A DNA stretch of 64,000 nucleotides from Alcanivorax profundi (GCF_003597125.1 NZ_QYYA01000006.1:37102-101101); one strand, 5' to 3'. Positions 27,147 to 38,541 are shown, counted from the stretch's first letter. Notes: generated by a model from the letters alone, not told the origin. Numbers and translations: made by a program.

Positions 27147-27287
27147 GTTGAACGTTCAAGGTTAAAAGGCGAATCAAGACCCGGCCAAGGCACTCCAGCT
27201 CCGGGATCACGCGACAATCAGGCCCTTGAGCGCGGGCACCTCACGGCAAATTCCCACCGACCTCACCCGCGCTTTTCAACTTTCAAC
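27147..27287. repeat. heptad-array element A (inverted 7-bp repeats)
   Basis: The left side has GTTGAAC, GTTCAAG and GTTAAAA in a row (27147-27167). The right side has two TTTCAAC units (27274-27287). The arrays are inverted relative to each other and bound about 106 bp. The right edge touches the stop codon of the LAL regulator gene. Similar elements are at 41.1 and 61.8 kb. Its function is unknown. Confidence 0.6.
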
Positions 27288-29933
27288 TCACCGTGTCGAC
27301 GCGCGGAGCACGGCTTCCGTCCGATTGGAAACCCCAAGCTTGCTGTAGATGTTCTTCAGGTGCCATTTGGTGGTGGTGACCGAAGTTCCAGTCTGTTCAC
27401 TGATCTGGGCATTACTCAAGCCACTTTGCAACAACTCGAAGATCTCGTGTTCACGAGGGGTCAACACAGAAGCCGGATCCACCTCAAGGGGAGCATGACC
27501 GGTTGTCACCGACGTAAATACAGCGCCAAACAACTGCGTATAAAACTCCGGTAAAACCAGCCGCCCTTTTTGCCAAAGCGCCTGCATCAGGGCAGCCAGA
27601 CCGGGCGCTTCGTCGAACACTGGCTGATTCACATTGAGCAGCCCATAGCGGCTGATCAAGGTATCGATCTGACGAATTTGTTCTGTCTCGCTCTTCCTGC
27701 GCGCATGCAAGACCAGCAAGTTTGCCTCCATGATCAAGCCACGGGTACGGATTCCCGCACCGTTTACCACCTTGCGCAAGAGCAACAGCGCCGTCTCCGC
27801 GTCATCGTGACGACCAACCGCCATTAGCCAATAAGCGGCGGCCAACCCTCGGCGCTCCCAGCTTTGGCTGTAGGGAACATCTTGCAGATCCAGATTTTTC
27901 TGCACCCATTCCGCCAGTGCAAAACGCTCTGCAATGACATCCAGCTGGCTCCAGTCTGCATTGACATAGGCCTGTCGCACTCTTTCCAGCAGGGCCATGC
28001 TGACGAATCGCTCGTAGTTTCCCAATTGCAGGATACCCAACAATTTTTCCAGCATGCGTTCAGAATGCTTACGGTTGCCTTGCAGGTGATGAAGCCGCGA
28101 CAGCGTCAGGTAAACAGTAGAAATTACTTCTGTAGCGGAAGCAGTAGACACCATTGGCAACAGGTCTTCACACAATTGCCGGGCCTCGTCCAATCGGTTC
28201 TGGTCATACAACACCACCACCATCCCGGTAGCCCACAAAGACCAGGTGGGACAATCCCGAGGCGTCTTGCTGAAATGCTCGGTAATGAAGCTTACCGCCT
28301 CGGCAATATGCCCCAATTGCTGATTGGCAAGCGCTGTGATGAGGCCGGCATACCCTGCCGTAAAACGGTGCCCCAACTGCATCAGCACGTCACGGGCTTG
28401 ACTGGAAAAAGCCAATGCCGACTGCAAACGGCCATGCTGCAAGTGATAGTACGCCACCATGGCAAGAGAAAACGCACGCACATCATGGTGACTGCTGGTC
28501 TCCATCAGCAGCGACAGGTTCGCTCCTTCCATGAAGTCTGTGTCGTGCTGGAACAACTGCAAATGGAGCTCGAGAAACTCCAGAGTATGCTCATCGCCGT
28601 ACCGGCCCCGGTAATCCAGAGGTGGTTCCGCTTTTAGCGCGTCGAGAAAATACCGTGCACGAAAAAAACGGCGCGACAAGGTCAAGGTGCTAATCAGAGG
28701 TGCCGCCAGGTCCATACGTGACAACAACGCCTCGTCCGAGACGTCTTCCGCCCATTCGAGAATCTGACTGGCATAACCTTCACGTAACCAGTAATCAAAC
28801 GCCCTGGCCAGTGCACCCAGAAACGCTTCGTGGTCCTCCCCCCGCCTGGCGTGCCATAGCGCCTGCTCGTAATCTTCCTTGGCGATAAAATAGCGCGCAG
28901 CCCGACGGTGAATCGGGACAACACAATCGGGCATATCAATGGCCACTCTTGCCTGCAAGAAATCACGCAGAAGGGCATGGTAGCGAAACCAGCCCGGTCG
29001 CCCCGGAACGGCCAGAATAAACAACTCGCGACGGGATAACTCCTCCATCAAACGCGCCGAGTACGTGGTGTCGAGAACAGCGTCACACAGTGGGGCATCA
29101 AAGCTGTCCAGCAGACTGCTTTGCATAAACAGGGTTCGGGCAAATTCAGGCAAGCCCTTGAGGACGGCATGGCCAAAGTACTCCATAATCTCCGGCTGGC
29201 TCGCATTAAAATTATTCAGCGCCCCGACACCCGCACCCATGGCGCCCATCAGGGCAATCTTCACTCCCGCCACCCAACCTTCAGTAATGGCCATCAGGTG
29301 ATCCAGTTCGCCTCCCTCCAGGGGCTCGCCTCCCAGGCGCGAATTTAACTCCACCACCTCGGCACGACTGACCCGCAAGGCCGAAGCATCCAGCTCGAGC
29401 AGCTCGCCATTCAGGCGCAGCCGCCCCACATCCAGTGGTGGCCGGCTTCGGCTGGCAATAATGAGACGGACATCCGTTGGCGGGTGGGCAATCAGCGCAT
29501 TAATGACATTGAGGGCCTCGTCATTGGTGATGTACTGAAAGTCATCAAACACGATGTAGACCGGTTCGGGGATCTGTTCCAGTGCATCGTAGAGCGCCTC
29601 AGCCACCGAAGACGCTGGCAGCTCGGACACATCAAAAGGCATGAACCAGGAGGTATCGAAGGCAGGGATGGCGGCACGGGTCTGCTCGGCAAAGCGACGC
29701 AAACAACGCACGGGCTCATCGTCCATGGGCTGCACAGCAAAGCTCACCACATGCGCTTCCGGCCGTGTCGCGGACAGATGCTGCTGCCACTGATGCAACA
29801 GCGTTGACTTGCCGGAACCTGCCGGCGCCAGCAACAACGTAAGTGGAACACATTCACAACCATCGAGTCGCGCGACCAGTTCGCTGCGCTCGAAACTCCC
29901 GGATACCGGGGGCGACGCCTCAGTGGAGCCCAT
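27288..29933 (-). CDS. LuxR-family ATP-dependent regulator (LAL/MalT type)
   Basis: This is an 881-residue large regulator. The N-terminal NTPase has Walker A APAGSGKST (residues about 36-44) and Walker B YIVFDDFQYI (about 130). A TPR-like helical region fills the middle. A C-terminal LuxR helix-turn-helix (about 815-875) holds LTPREHEIFELLQSGLSNAQ. Such proteins bind ATP and an effector, then activate transcription. The size and layout equal AlkS of alkane-degrading Pseudomonas and Alcanivorax, but no alk gene is near and identity to AlkS was not tested. The obvious candidate target is the haem peroxidase gene 286 bp downstream on the same strand. Confidence 0.9.
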   Translation of the reverse strand: MGSTEASPPVSGSFERSELVARLDGCECVPLTLLLAPAGSGKSTLLHQWQQHLSATRPEAHVVSFAVQPMDDEPVRCLRRFAEQTRAAIPAFDTSWFMPFDVSELPASSVAEALYDALEQIPEPVYIVFDDFQYITNDEALNVINALIAHPPTDVRLIIASRSRPPLDVGRLRLNGELLELDASALRVSRAEVVELNSRLGGEPLEGGELDHLMAITEGWVAGVKIALMGAMGAGVGALNNFNASQPEIMEYFGHAVLKGLPEFARTLFMQSSLLDSFDAPLCDAVLDTTYSARLMEELSRRELFILAVPGRPGWFRYHALLRDFLQARVAIDMPDCVVPIHRRAARYFIAKEDYEQALWHARRGEDHEAFLGALARAFDYWLREGYASQILEWAEDVSDEALLSRMDLAAPLISTLTLSRRFFRARYFLDALKAEPPLDYRGRYGDEHTLEFLELHLQLFQHDTDFMEGANLSLLMETSSHHDVRAFSLAMVAYYHLQHGRLQSALAFSSQARDVLMQLGHRFTAGYAGLITALANQQLGHIAEAVSFITEHFSKTPRDCPTWSLWATGMVVVLYDQNRLDEARQLCEDLLPMVSTASATEVISTVYLTLSRLHHLQGNRKHSERMLEKLLGILQLGNYERFVSMALLERVRQAYVNADWSQLDVIAERFALAEWVQKNLDLQDVPYSQSWERRGLAAAYWLMAVGRHDDAETALLLLRKVVNGAGIRTRGLIMEANLLVLHARRKSETEQIRQIDTLISRYGLLNVNQPVFDEAPGLAALMQALWQKGRLVLPEFYTQLFGAVFTSVTTGHAPLEVDPASVLTPREHEIFELLQSGLSNAQISEQTGTSVTTTKWHLKNIYSKLGVSNRTEAVLRASTR

Positions 29934-30062
29934 TCCTGTGCCTGCCTAGCGCATTTATTATTGTTGATATGCTCGGACTATATGCAAAACGAGGGTAGCA
30001 AGCCCGGCTAAAGGTCACAATATCGCCAACTCTGTTCCCCCGGTCAGCCAATCCAGAAACGA

Positions 30063-30089
30063 GAAAGGGCGGCCACAGGCCGCCCTTTC
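30063..30089 (-). terminator. hairpin after folE2
   Basis: A perfect 12-bp stem GAAAGGGCGGCC / GGCCGCCCTTTC with a 3-nt loop lies 24 bp beyond the folE2 stop. The T-run on the minus strand is only three bases, inside the stem. It probably ends folE2 transcription before the LAL gene promoter. Confidence 0.7.
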
Positions 30090-30112
30090 AGGTTTCACGC
30101 GATATCGAATAA

Positions 30113-31072
30113 TCAGGGTATCGGCAAATAACCGCCGTCCACTTCCTTGGTGACAATGGCCACTGCGTTGTGGGCGTGCAGGCTTTCCAGGTGATTCACC
30201 CGCAGCCAGAAGTCCTTGTAGCAGGATTGCGGATCGATGGCCTGCTTCAGGCGGCGGGCCGCATCTTCACAGAACATCAGATTCTGGCCATTGAGTAGCG
30301 CAAACTCTTGCTCGTCCACACGCTTAACCGCGGTCTGCACCGGCGTCTTCAAAGCGCCTTCGATGGAGTCAATCAGGGCTGTGATCGGGAAGGCATCACC
30401 CTCGTTGTGATCCAGCAACACACGCACCTGCGCCACAGAGCGCTGGCTATGCGGAGTAGCAACGATCCCTTCCTCTGTACCCAGCCACTCCAGAACCGCT
30501 TCCGCATCCACCTTGCCATCCTGGAAGTCCTTGCGGAACTGCTCCTGGATCAGCTGGCGGGACAAGGCAGCAGAACACGGGCAGGTTGAGGAATACGGCA
30601 CCTCCACATACATTTCGATGCGCATGCCTTCTTCGCACAGAGTGCCCTTGATACTTACCGGGTAGCTTTTCCAGCCGGAATAGCTGCTCTTTAGCGCCGG
30701 GCGGCGCATGGAGTATTCAAAATCCAGCTGCACGAAGCCACGGGTACTAAGCCCTTCGTGGGTTTCCAGAAAATTGCGCAGCAACTGCTCGATGGAGGCA
30801 GAGCTGACGGAATGGTCGCCAAAGGTCTCTTCCAGCATCAGGAACAGACGGGACATGTGAATGCCTTTGGCATCCGGATTTGCCAGATTCACATAGGCCT
30901 GGATAGAGGTGCTCACCGGTCTTTCACCGGCCAGGGTATCACTGACCCGCGCAGGCAAGTGAATTTCACTCATGCCCACCCAGTCCAGGGTGCTATGGAT
31001 ATGATCCACCATGGAGTTGGATGCCACATCCGGCATCTGCTTGGTGCTGTCGGCACCGTTTTCACGTGTCAT
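30113..31072 (-). CDS. folE2: GTP cyclohydrolase I, FolE2 (zinc-independent type)
   Basis: This is a 319-residue protein of the FolE2/MptA family. The catalytic Cys lies in [10 protein letters not shown], and ARVS, HMSRLF and the C-terminal [13 protein letters not shown] motif are present. It makes 7,8-dihydroneopterin triphosphate from GTP for folate and queuosine. FolE2 works with Mn or Fe and replaces zinc-dependent FolE under zinc limitation in many bacteria, where Zur often controls it. I could not find a Zur-like box in the 200 bp upstream. ATG 31072 has GGAGA before it; a longer frame to 31129 lacks support. Confidence 0.95.
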   Translation of the reverse strand: MTRENGADSTKQMPDVASNSMVDHIHSTLDWVGMSEIHLPARVSDTLAGERPVSTSIQAYVNLANPDAKGIHMSRLFLMLEETFGDHSVSSASIEQLLRNFLETHEGLSTRGFVQLDFEYSMRRPALKSSYSGWKSYPVSIKGTLCEEGMRIEMYVEVPYSSTCPCSAALSRQLIQEQFRKDFQDGKVDAEAVLEWLGTEEGIVATPHSQRSVAQVRVLLDHNEGDAFPITALIDSIEGALKTPVQTAVKRVDEQEFALLNGQNLMFCEDAARRLKQAIDPQSCYKDFWLRVNHLESLHAHNAVAIVTKEVDGGYLPIP

Positions 31073-31275
31073 GGGTTTCTCCACAGGGGGTGATGATATC
31101 GGCCAATCGAAGTGAAATCCCTCGATCAAGCCATGTAACGGTCATATGGGGGTCATCACCCTTTCCTACAAGGGGGGGCAAGTCTAGCAGAAAGTGACCC
31201 GCAAAGGGGCAATTTACGGGCCCCTACAACCTATCAGTCTGACAGAAAAGTACTATGGCGCCCGTGAAGAAGCCG

Positions 31276-32181
31276 TCAGCCAGAGACTGTCAGGTCACTG
31301 TCGTTTCCGACCAACGCATCAAAGCGCTCCAGTCCTTGCAGTGGTCGGAACATTTCCTCTACCCGAGCGTGACGGACGAGGGTTTCCGAGGTATTTATCG
31401 CCGCCTCCAGATCGCTGAGGGCGTTGTCGATTTCGCCAAGTCCGGACCAGGCACATGCGCGCTGATAGAGGGCATGCGCGTTTTCTTCATCCACTTCCAG
31501 CACCCGGTCACAGAGGCTCAGCGCCCAGCGTTGCTCTCCCAGTTCCAGAGCGGCATCGGCCTTCCAGGCCAGCGCCTCCGGATCATCAGGGCGAAGCTCC
31601 AGAATGCGGTCGTAGATCTCGATCTTGGCCTGGGCACTGGGTTCCTTGGTGGACTTTAGCCACAGGCTGTGGATTTCGTTGGTTCGCTCAATCTCTTCCT
31701 GGTTTTCCGCGATGGTACGCGACTTCTTGCGCAGCTCGCGCTCAAGGTCCGCCAGCCGAGCTTCGTATTCACTGGTGAGCCGCGCCATCTCCTTCTCAGC
31801 ATAGACCCGCACATTATCCTTGAGATCACGAATCGTCGACCAGCCCACCAGCGCCAGAATGGAAGCGGCACCGGCGATCAAGTAGAAAAAGTAAGTCACC
31901 GTATTGGTGGCATAGCCCATGGCCTTGTCGGCCACTTCCAGCTCCCGATCGGTCACCAGAAGGTTCATCTGGTTGCGATATTCCATCATGTCCTGACGCA
32001 GGGTTCGCAACTCACCAAGAATCCAGTTCTCCCGGAACTGGGATATCACCGGTCCCTTCTCGATTTCGCTCTGGGCTTCGAGGCGAGGGGCCTGTGCCGC
32101 ATCAGCGTCAGGTTCAGCGGTGGCCGTCATGGCGAACAGCACCAACAGCACTGCGCAACCTTGCTGCAGAAACGTTTTCAT
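31276..32181 (-). CDS. membrane-anchored coiled-coil / TPR protein
   Basis: This is a 301-residue protein with signal peptide MKTFLQQGCAVLLVLFAMTATA, then a short exported helical part, one membrane segment (TVTYFFYLIAGAASILALVGW, about residues 92-113), then a charged coiled coil (about 120-165), and TPR-like repeats with DPEALAWKADAALELGEQRWAL and AHALYQRACAWSGLGEIDNAL. It is probably an inner-membrane scaffold with the TPR part in the cytoplasm. It is divergent from the TRAP binding-protein gene, with 153 bp between starts. No function is recognised. Confidence 0.75.
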   Translation of the reverse strand: MKTFLQQGCAVLLVLFAMTATAEPDADAAQAPRLEAQSEIEKGPVISQFRENWILGELRTLRQDMMEYRNQMNLLVTDRELEVADKAMGYATNTVTYFFYLIAGAASILALVGWSTIRDLKDNVRVYAEKEMARLTSEYEARLADLERELRKKSRTIAENQEEIERTNEIHSLWLKSTKEPSAQAKIEIYDRILELRPDDPEALAWKADAALELGEQRWALSLCDRVLEVDEENAHALYQRACAWSGLGEIDNALSDLEAAINTSETLVRHARVEEMFRPLQGLERFDALVGNDSDLTVSG

Positions 32182-32334
32182 CAATGTTTTGTCCTCATCG
32201 CTTGCGCTACCCAGTGCGGTAATGGTCGCATTCTGGACACGTCGGTTCCAGTCACGGATGTGGGCCGACCGGTTGACAGTGATGTTGTGATGCCATGTAG
32301 TGGTTTCCACATTTGGCAACCAAAAGGGATAAGC

Positions 32335-33345
32335 ATGCACTTGCGACGACTGATTGGCGCCGCCACGCTGGGCGTTTTCACTCTCTCTACCACCGCCATG
32401 GCCGAAACCTGGCGCTTTGGCCTGGAAGAAATAGAAGGCAGCGTCCAGCATCGTTACGCCGAGCAATTTGAAAAACGCATCGAAGAACGCAGCAATGGCG
32501 ACATTGATGTGCAACTCCTACCCTACGGCAAATGGGGCTCCAGCTACTCGGCGCTTTATGACGCGATTCAGGGCGGCGCGATCCAGATCGGCTTCGCCTC
32601 AGGGGCATTGGGCGGCACCGTGCCGGAAAGCCAGCTACTCAACCTGAACTACATCATGCCCGCCGACCAGTGGCGTACCGCCCAGGCCCTGAACTCAGAC
32701 ACCTTCCTGAAAAGCGACGCCTGGCAGAACGCCTTCCGTCAACGGGGACTGGTACCGCTGGCCGAGCTGGCCGAAGGCTATCAGGTATGGACTGCGAACA
32801 AGGCCATCCGCACCCCTGCCGACATGGAGAACCTGGGCATTCGCGTCATGGATAACACCTTGCTGCGTTCCACCTATCGGGCGTACGGGGCTTCCCCTAC
32901 CTCCATTGCCTATGGCGAACTGTACAGCGCCCTCCAGCAAGGTCAGGCCGAAGGCAACATTCAACCCGTTTTCGCCCATCAAGAAATGGCGTTCTACGAG
33001 GTACAGGACTACATGATCTTTGCCGACCAGTCCCAGTTTGTTGCCACAGTGATCGGCAACTCGGACTGGTATGACAGCCTCAGCGATGAGCAGCGCACCA
33101 TGGTAGACGAGGTTACCAAGTCGCTGGTAAAGGAAGGTCACGACATTCAGACCCGGTTCAACAAGGAACGACTGGATATCATTCGTGACAAGAGCGATAT
33201 CGAGATCATCGAGCTGACCCAAAAAGAGCGACAGGCCTTCGAAAAAATGGCCAAACCCGTTCGCAAAACCTTTGTAAAAGAGGTTGGCGCCGGAGGCGAG
33301 GCCTCAATGAAAGCGCTATTGAAGGCGATCAAGGAAACCAAATAA
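32335..33345 (+). CDS. TRAP transporter substrate-binding protein, DctP family
   Basis: This is a 336-residue protein. The signal peptide ends at AMA, followed by WRFGLEEIEGSVQHRYAEQF typical of DctP, then GDIDVQLLPYGKWGSS, and IRVMDNTLLRSTYRAYGASP, the conserved Arg region that grips the substrate carboxylate. It should bind an organic acid or zwitterion in the periplasm. The two membrane subunits lie convergently on the other side of a shared terminator, an unusual split. With ectABC 3 kb away, ectoine (as in TeaABC) is a possible substrate but not shown. ATG 32335 has AAAGGGA upstream. Confidence 0.9.
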   Translation: MHLRRLIGAATLGVFTLSTTAMAETWRFGLEEIEGSVQHRYAEQFEKRIEERSNGDIDVQLLPYGKWGSSYSALYDAIQGGAIQIGFASGALGGTVPESQLLNLNYIMPADQWRTAQALNSDTFLKSDAWQNAFRQRGLVPLAELAEGYQVWTANKAIRTPADMENLGIRVMDNTLLRSTYRAYGASPTSIAYGELYSALQQGQAEGNIQPVFAHQEMAFYEVQDYMIFADQSQFVATVIGNSDWYDSLSDEQRTMVDEVTKSLVKEGHDIQTRFNKERLDIIRDKSDIEIIELTQKERQAFEKMAKPVRKTFVKEVGAGGEASMKALLKAIKETK

Positions 33346-33364
33346 TTGCGGCTTCCCTGAACAG

Positions 33365-33397
33365 AAAAACCCGGCAGGGATGCCGGGTTTTTTTGTA
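33365..33397. terminator. bidirectional rho-independent terminator
   Basis: The 12-bp stem AAAAACCCGGCA / TGCCGGGTTTTT with a GGGA loop continues into further T. A-run and T-run on both sides let it stop both the dctP-type gene and the convergent TRAP permease genes. Confidence 0.93.
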
Positions 33398-33434
33398 CCT
33401 GTTGCGGGTGCAATAAAACCCCGCATGTCACAAC

Positions 33435-34718
33435 CTACTCTCCGCCCAGCGACGGCAGCCACAGGGAAATCTCCGGGAACAGGATCAGGATGACCGTGGC
33501 CAACAACAACATGGCAATAAACGGGGGCGTGCCGCGGATCACTTCCAGATAGGGACGACGGAACACCGCGATGGCGGTAAAAATGTCACAGCCAAAGGGC
33601 GGTGTCGCTGACCCGATAGCCGCCTGCAGGGTGACGATCACCCCCACATGGACCGGATCCAACCCGGCCGCCTGGATTAGCGGTTTGAAAATCGGCACCA
33701 GAATCAGGATCACCACGATGGGATCCACAAACATGCAGCCGATGAAAAACGACACGGCAATCAACGCCAACGCCGCCACCTGATTGTCACCAATGGAATC
33801 GATCACCGGCCCCAGCAACTGCTCGGGAATGCCGGCGGTGCCCAGGGTGTGGGAGAACGCCGCCCCAATCGCCACCAGAATAAAAACCACGGCGGTAATC
33901 ATGCCGCTGGAAAGCGCCAACGGCCCGAGATCACGGATTTTGACTTTGCGGTAAATCACCACTTCCAGCAGCAAGGCATAGGCCACGGCAATGGCGGATG
34001 CCTCCACCGCACTGAACCAGCCACCGTAAATGCCGCCGACCACCAACACCGGAAACCCCAGCGGCAGAGCAGCCCCCCGAAGCGCTCGCAACCGCTCGGA
34101 CCAGGAGGCGCGAGGTTCAGGCTCAATGCCCTTGAGATATGCCCCGGCCCAGCAGTAGGCCGAAAACATTAACAACACCAGAAGGCCGGGCAGAATCCCG
34201 GCCAGAAACAGATCACCGATGGAGGTCTTCATCACCACGCCATAGACGATAAATCCGATACTGGGTGGAATCAGCAAGGCAATATCACTGGCATTGATAA
34301 TCAGGGCCAGCGCGAATTTGTCGGAGTAGCCCCTGGCTAGCAAACGCGGCCGCATAGGCCCGCCCATAGCAACGACCGTGGCCTGGGTAGATCCTGAGAC
34401 AGCACCGAACACGGCGCAGGATGCCGCCGTAGTAATCGGCAACCCACCACGCAGATGACGGACAAAGGTGTCCACCAGATCCAGCAACCGGTTGGCCGTA
34501 TGCCCCTTGGTGAGAATGTCCGCGGCAAAGATAAACATGGGCACTGCCGCCAGCACCCAGCTGCTGACCCCGGTGATCATCCAGGTCACGGCCTGGTCCG
34601 GGCCGAAAAATGTCATGTCCGTGAACATCATGAACAAGGTGCCGACCGCCAGTGGCACCATCATGGGGTAGCCCATGAGCAACAACAGCAACATGATCAG
34701 GGCAAGAATAATCAGCAT
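33435..34718 (-). CDS. TRAP transporter large permease, DctM family
   Basis: This is a 427-residue, very hydrophobic protein of about 12 membrane segments. Family features include the start MLIILALIMLLLLLMGYPMMVPL, GAVSGSTQATVVAMGG near residue 110, and PPFGCDIFTAIAVF near residue 365. It forms the Na+-driven transport path for the substrate delivered by the DctP-type protein. Its start overlaps the small subunit gene by 7 bp. Confidence 0.93.
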   Translation of the reverse strand: MLIILALIMLLLLLMGYPMMVPLAVGTLFMMFTDMTFFGPDQAVTWMITGVSSWVLAAVPMFIFAADILTKGHTANRLLDLVDTFVRHLRGGLPITTAASCAVFGAVSGSTQATVVAMGGPMRPRLLARGYSDKFALALIINASDIALLIPPSIGFIVYGVVMKTSIGDLFLAGILPGLLVLLMFSAYCWAGAYLKGIEPEPRASWSERLRALRGAALPLGFPVLVVGGIYGGWFSAVEASAIAVAYALLLEVVIYRKVKIRDLGPLALSSGMITAVVFILVAIGAAFSHTLGTAGIPEQLLGPVIDSIGDNQVAALALIAVSFFIGCMFVDPIVVILILVPIFKPLIQAAGLDPVHVGVIVTLQAAIGSATPPFGCDIFTAIAVFRRPYLEVIRGTPPFIAMLLLATVILILFPEISLWLPSLGGE

Positions 34719-35296
34719 GACGCGTCTCCTTGCCCCTTATCATGACCGCCCTGCTCCGGCACGCTGGCATAGACATCCTTCTCAGTGAAACTGCGCCATA
34801 CCCCTTCCGTCGTCAGGTTGCGGACGATGGTTAGCAGGTACTGGATGCCGGCCAGCACAAACCCGGCTGGCAAAGTGGTATAGACCGTCCACATGGGAAT
34901 CTGCAGTGACGCGCTGACCCGCCCCCGCTCATAAATATCCATCACGTACTGACCAGATTTCCAGGCGAAAAAGAACATCAGCGCGGCGGTACCGGCGGCA
35001 ATCAGAATCTGCAGCCCTTTGCGGGAAGGGTCGTTGAGCTGCTCATAAATGGCAGACATCCGGATGTGGCGGGCCTGGCGTGCTGCGTAACCCAAGCCCA
35101 CAAAGGTAATGCCGAGAATCAGCATCTTGGTGATTTCATAGGTACCGGGAATCCCCTCCCCAACTACCGCCTGCCCCACCACATGGGCACTCATCAGCAG
35201 GGCCATGGCCAGAATACAGCCCCCCACCACACATTGCTCAAGAAGGCGCAGACCGCGGTCCACCCCTTCCAGCAGTCGCAATAACGTCTGTTGCAT
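34712..35296 (-). CDS. TRAP transporter small permease, DctQ family
   Basis: This is a 194-residue protein with four membrane segments, including AMALLMSAHVVGQAVVG and YEITKMLILGITFVGLGYAARQARHIRM; the latter is the DctQ signature. It pairs with the large subunit encoded by the overlapping downstream gene. It starts about 270 bp from the ectR start, divergently, so the ectoine promoter region could also serve the transporter. Confidence 0.92.
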   Translation of the reverse strand: MQQTLLRLLEGVDRGLRLLEQCVVGGCILAMALLMSAHVVGQAVVGEGIPGTYEITKMLILGITFVGLGYAARQARHIRMSAIYEQLNDPSRKGLQILIAAGTAALMFFFAWKSGQYVMDIYERGRVSASLQIPMWTVYTTLPAGFVLAGIQYLLTIVRNLTTEGVWRSFTEKDVYASVPEQGGHDKGQGDASC

Positions 35297-35396
35297 TCAG
35301 GTATCCCCTCGCGCCGGACTGACCCGACCAAACGGCGCTGTCCCCCGCACTGTCAGGGCTTCAGCGTGGTTCGGGCCTGATCTCCAAGCATTTACT

Positions 35397-35425
35397 TTGA
35401 CATCTAAATATTACACCACTAAAAT
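35397..35425 (+). promoter_or_regulatory. sigma-70 promoter of the ectR-ectABC operon
   Basis: A perfect -35 TTGACA (35397-35402), a 17-bp spacer and -10 TAAAAT (35420-35425) form one of the best promoter matches in the window. It lies about 140 bp upstream of ectR in an A/T-rich region and would drive the whole ectoine operon. In methylotrophs EctR binds over such a promoter; here that is inferred. Confidence 0.8.
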
Positions 35426-35565
35426 AGCCTACCAACTTTCGCAGGGAATTACTTGCCATTGCCCTGATTCTGTATGGAGAAAAGTTACTTACACTTCAAA
35501 TTGATATCAGACATACCATGTCTCAATTCAGTCATATTACTTTGTTATCAAGAGAACTCACGGCA

Positions 35566-36111
35566 ATGGCCAGACACGAAGACGTGCTAATTGCATTACG
35601 ACAGATTATTCGCGCCACCGACCTCTACTCGCGCAAGTTGAGCAAGGTCTCCGGCCTCACCTCACCGCAACTGCTGATCATGCAGGCCATTGCGGGTAAG
35701 GGAGAGATGACCATGGGCGACCTGGCCAGCGAGGTATCGCTGAGCCAAGCCACGGTCACCACCATTCTTGATCGCCTGGAAAAGCGCGAACTGATTGAGC
35801 GCAAACGGGGCGAAACGGATAAGCGGCGCGTTTATGCCTGCCTGACTCAGGGAGGCCTGGCTATCATCGACCAGGCTCCCACCCCTCTGCAGGACGAATT
35901 CATTGCCCGCTTTGACCGCCTGGAAGACTGGGAACAATCACTGATTCTCAGCTCACTGCAGCGCGTCGCGGCCATGATGAACGCAGAGGACATCGATGCC
36001 TCGCCAGTGCTGGACCTGGGCGCCATCGACCGCGCCCAACCCACGCTGGAACTGTCGGCACGCACTGCCGGCACAGAGGCAACAACCCATTCAAAAGCGG
36101 ACCATAAGTGA
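35566..36111 (+). CDS. ectR: MarR family regulator of ectoine genes
   Basis: This is a 181-residue MarR protein. The winged helix (about residues 30-100) contains GLTSPQLLIMQAIAGKGEMT, the recognition helix LSQATVTTILDRLEKREL, and wing KRGETDKRRVYACLT. It is immediately upstream of ectA (4 bp gap) on the same strand, as EctR1 is linked to ectABC in halotolerant methanotrophs, where it represses at low salinity. Here it would be the first gene of its own target operon. The start is uncertain: ATG 35566 (MARHED...) or ATG 35518; neither has a strong ribosome binding site. Confidence 0.85.
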   Translation: MARHEDVLIALRQIIRATDLYSRKLSKVSGLTSPQLLIMQAIAGKGEMTMGDLASEVSLSQATVTTILDRLEKRELIERKRGETDKRRVYACLTQGGLAIIDQAPTPLQDEFIARFDRLEDWEQSLILSSLQRVAAMMNAEDIDASPVLDLGAIDRAQPTLELSARTAGTEATTHSKADHK

Positions 36112-36115
36112 AACC

Positions 36116-38012
<1,897 letters not shown>

Positions 38013-38031
38013 ATTCACTGCCAGCCCTTCT

Positions 38032-38057
38032 GGTTGGCCCGCCTTGCCGGGCCAACC
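38032..38057 (+). promoter_or_regulatory. hairpin between ectB and ectC
   Basis: GGTTGGCCC (38032-38040) pairs perfectly with GGGCCAACC (38049-38057) across an 8-nt loop, in the 77-bp space before ectC. No T-run follows. It may protect the upstream mRNA or tune the relative level of ectC. Confidence 0.55.
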
Positions 38058-38089
38058 TCTCCCTCCCCCTTATTCCGGAGACTCTATTC

Positions 38090-38488
38090 ATGATCGTTCG
38101 CACTCTGGCAGAAGCCGAGAAATCAGAACGCTGCGTCAAAGCCGAAAACGGCAACTGGCAGTCTGTTCGCCTGTCCCTGAAAGAAGACAAGATGGGCCAT
38201 TCTTTCAACATTACCACCATCTTCAAGGGCACCAAGACACACATCAAATACGCCAACCACTGGGAATCCGTCTATGTGATTTCTGGCAGCGGCAAAATCG
38301 AAACGCTGGATGACGGCAAGGTTTACGACCTGACTCCAGGCACTATCTACCTGCTCGACCAGCATGATGAACATTACCTTTATGGTGGCGAGAACGAAGA
38401 TATGGTCGTTGCCTGTGCCTTCACCCCGCCCTTGAGCGGCAAGGAAGTACACGACGAGAACGGCGTATACCCGGCGGATCTGGATTGA
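38090..38488 (+). CDS. ectC: L-ectoine synthase
   Basis: This is a 132-residue cupin enzyme. [10 protein letters not shown], the iron-binding region [32 protein letters not shown] with its metal His, and the C-terminal [18 protein letters not shown] are characteristic. It closes the ring of N-gamma-acetyl-diaminobutyrate to ectoine. Neither ask_ect nor ectD (hydroxylase) follows; a terminator comes 25 bp after the stop. Confidence 0.98.
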   Translation: MIVRTLAEAEKSERCVKAENGNWQSVRLSLKEDKMGHSFNITTIFKGTKTHIKYANHWESVYVISGSGKIETLDDGKVYDLTPGTIYLLDQHDEHYLYGGENEDMVVACAFTPPLSGKEVHDENGVYPADLD

Positions 38489-38512
38489 TAAGAGAGACGC
38501 TACACGCTACGA

Positions 38513-38541
38513 AAGAGGGACGCATTAGCGTCCCTTTTTTT
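38513..38541 (+). terminator. rho-independent terminator of the ectoine operon
   Basis: An 8-bp stem AGGGACGC / GCGTCCCT with loop ATTA, extended by A-T pairs, is followed by a run of T. It lies 25 bp after ectC. Confidence 0.93.

Noticed and set aside
31073..31260. Zur box before folE2
   Set aside because: No TGTTATA-like palindrome could be found; only an unrelated GGTGATGA/TCATCACC inverted pair is present.
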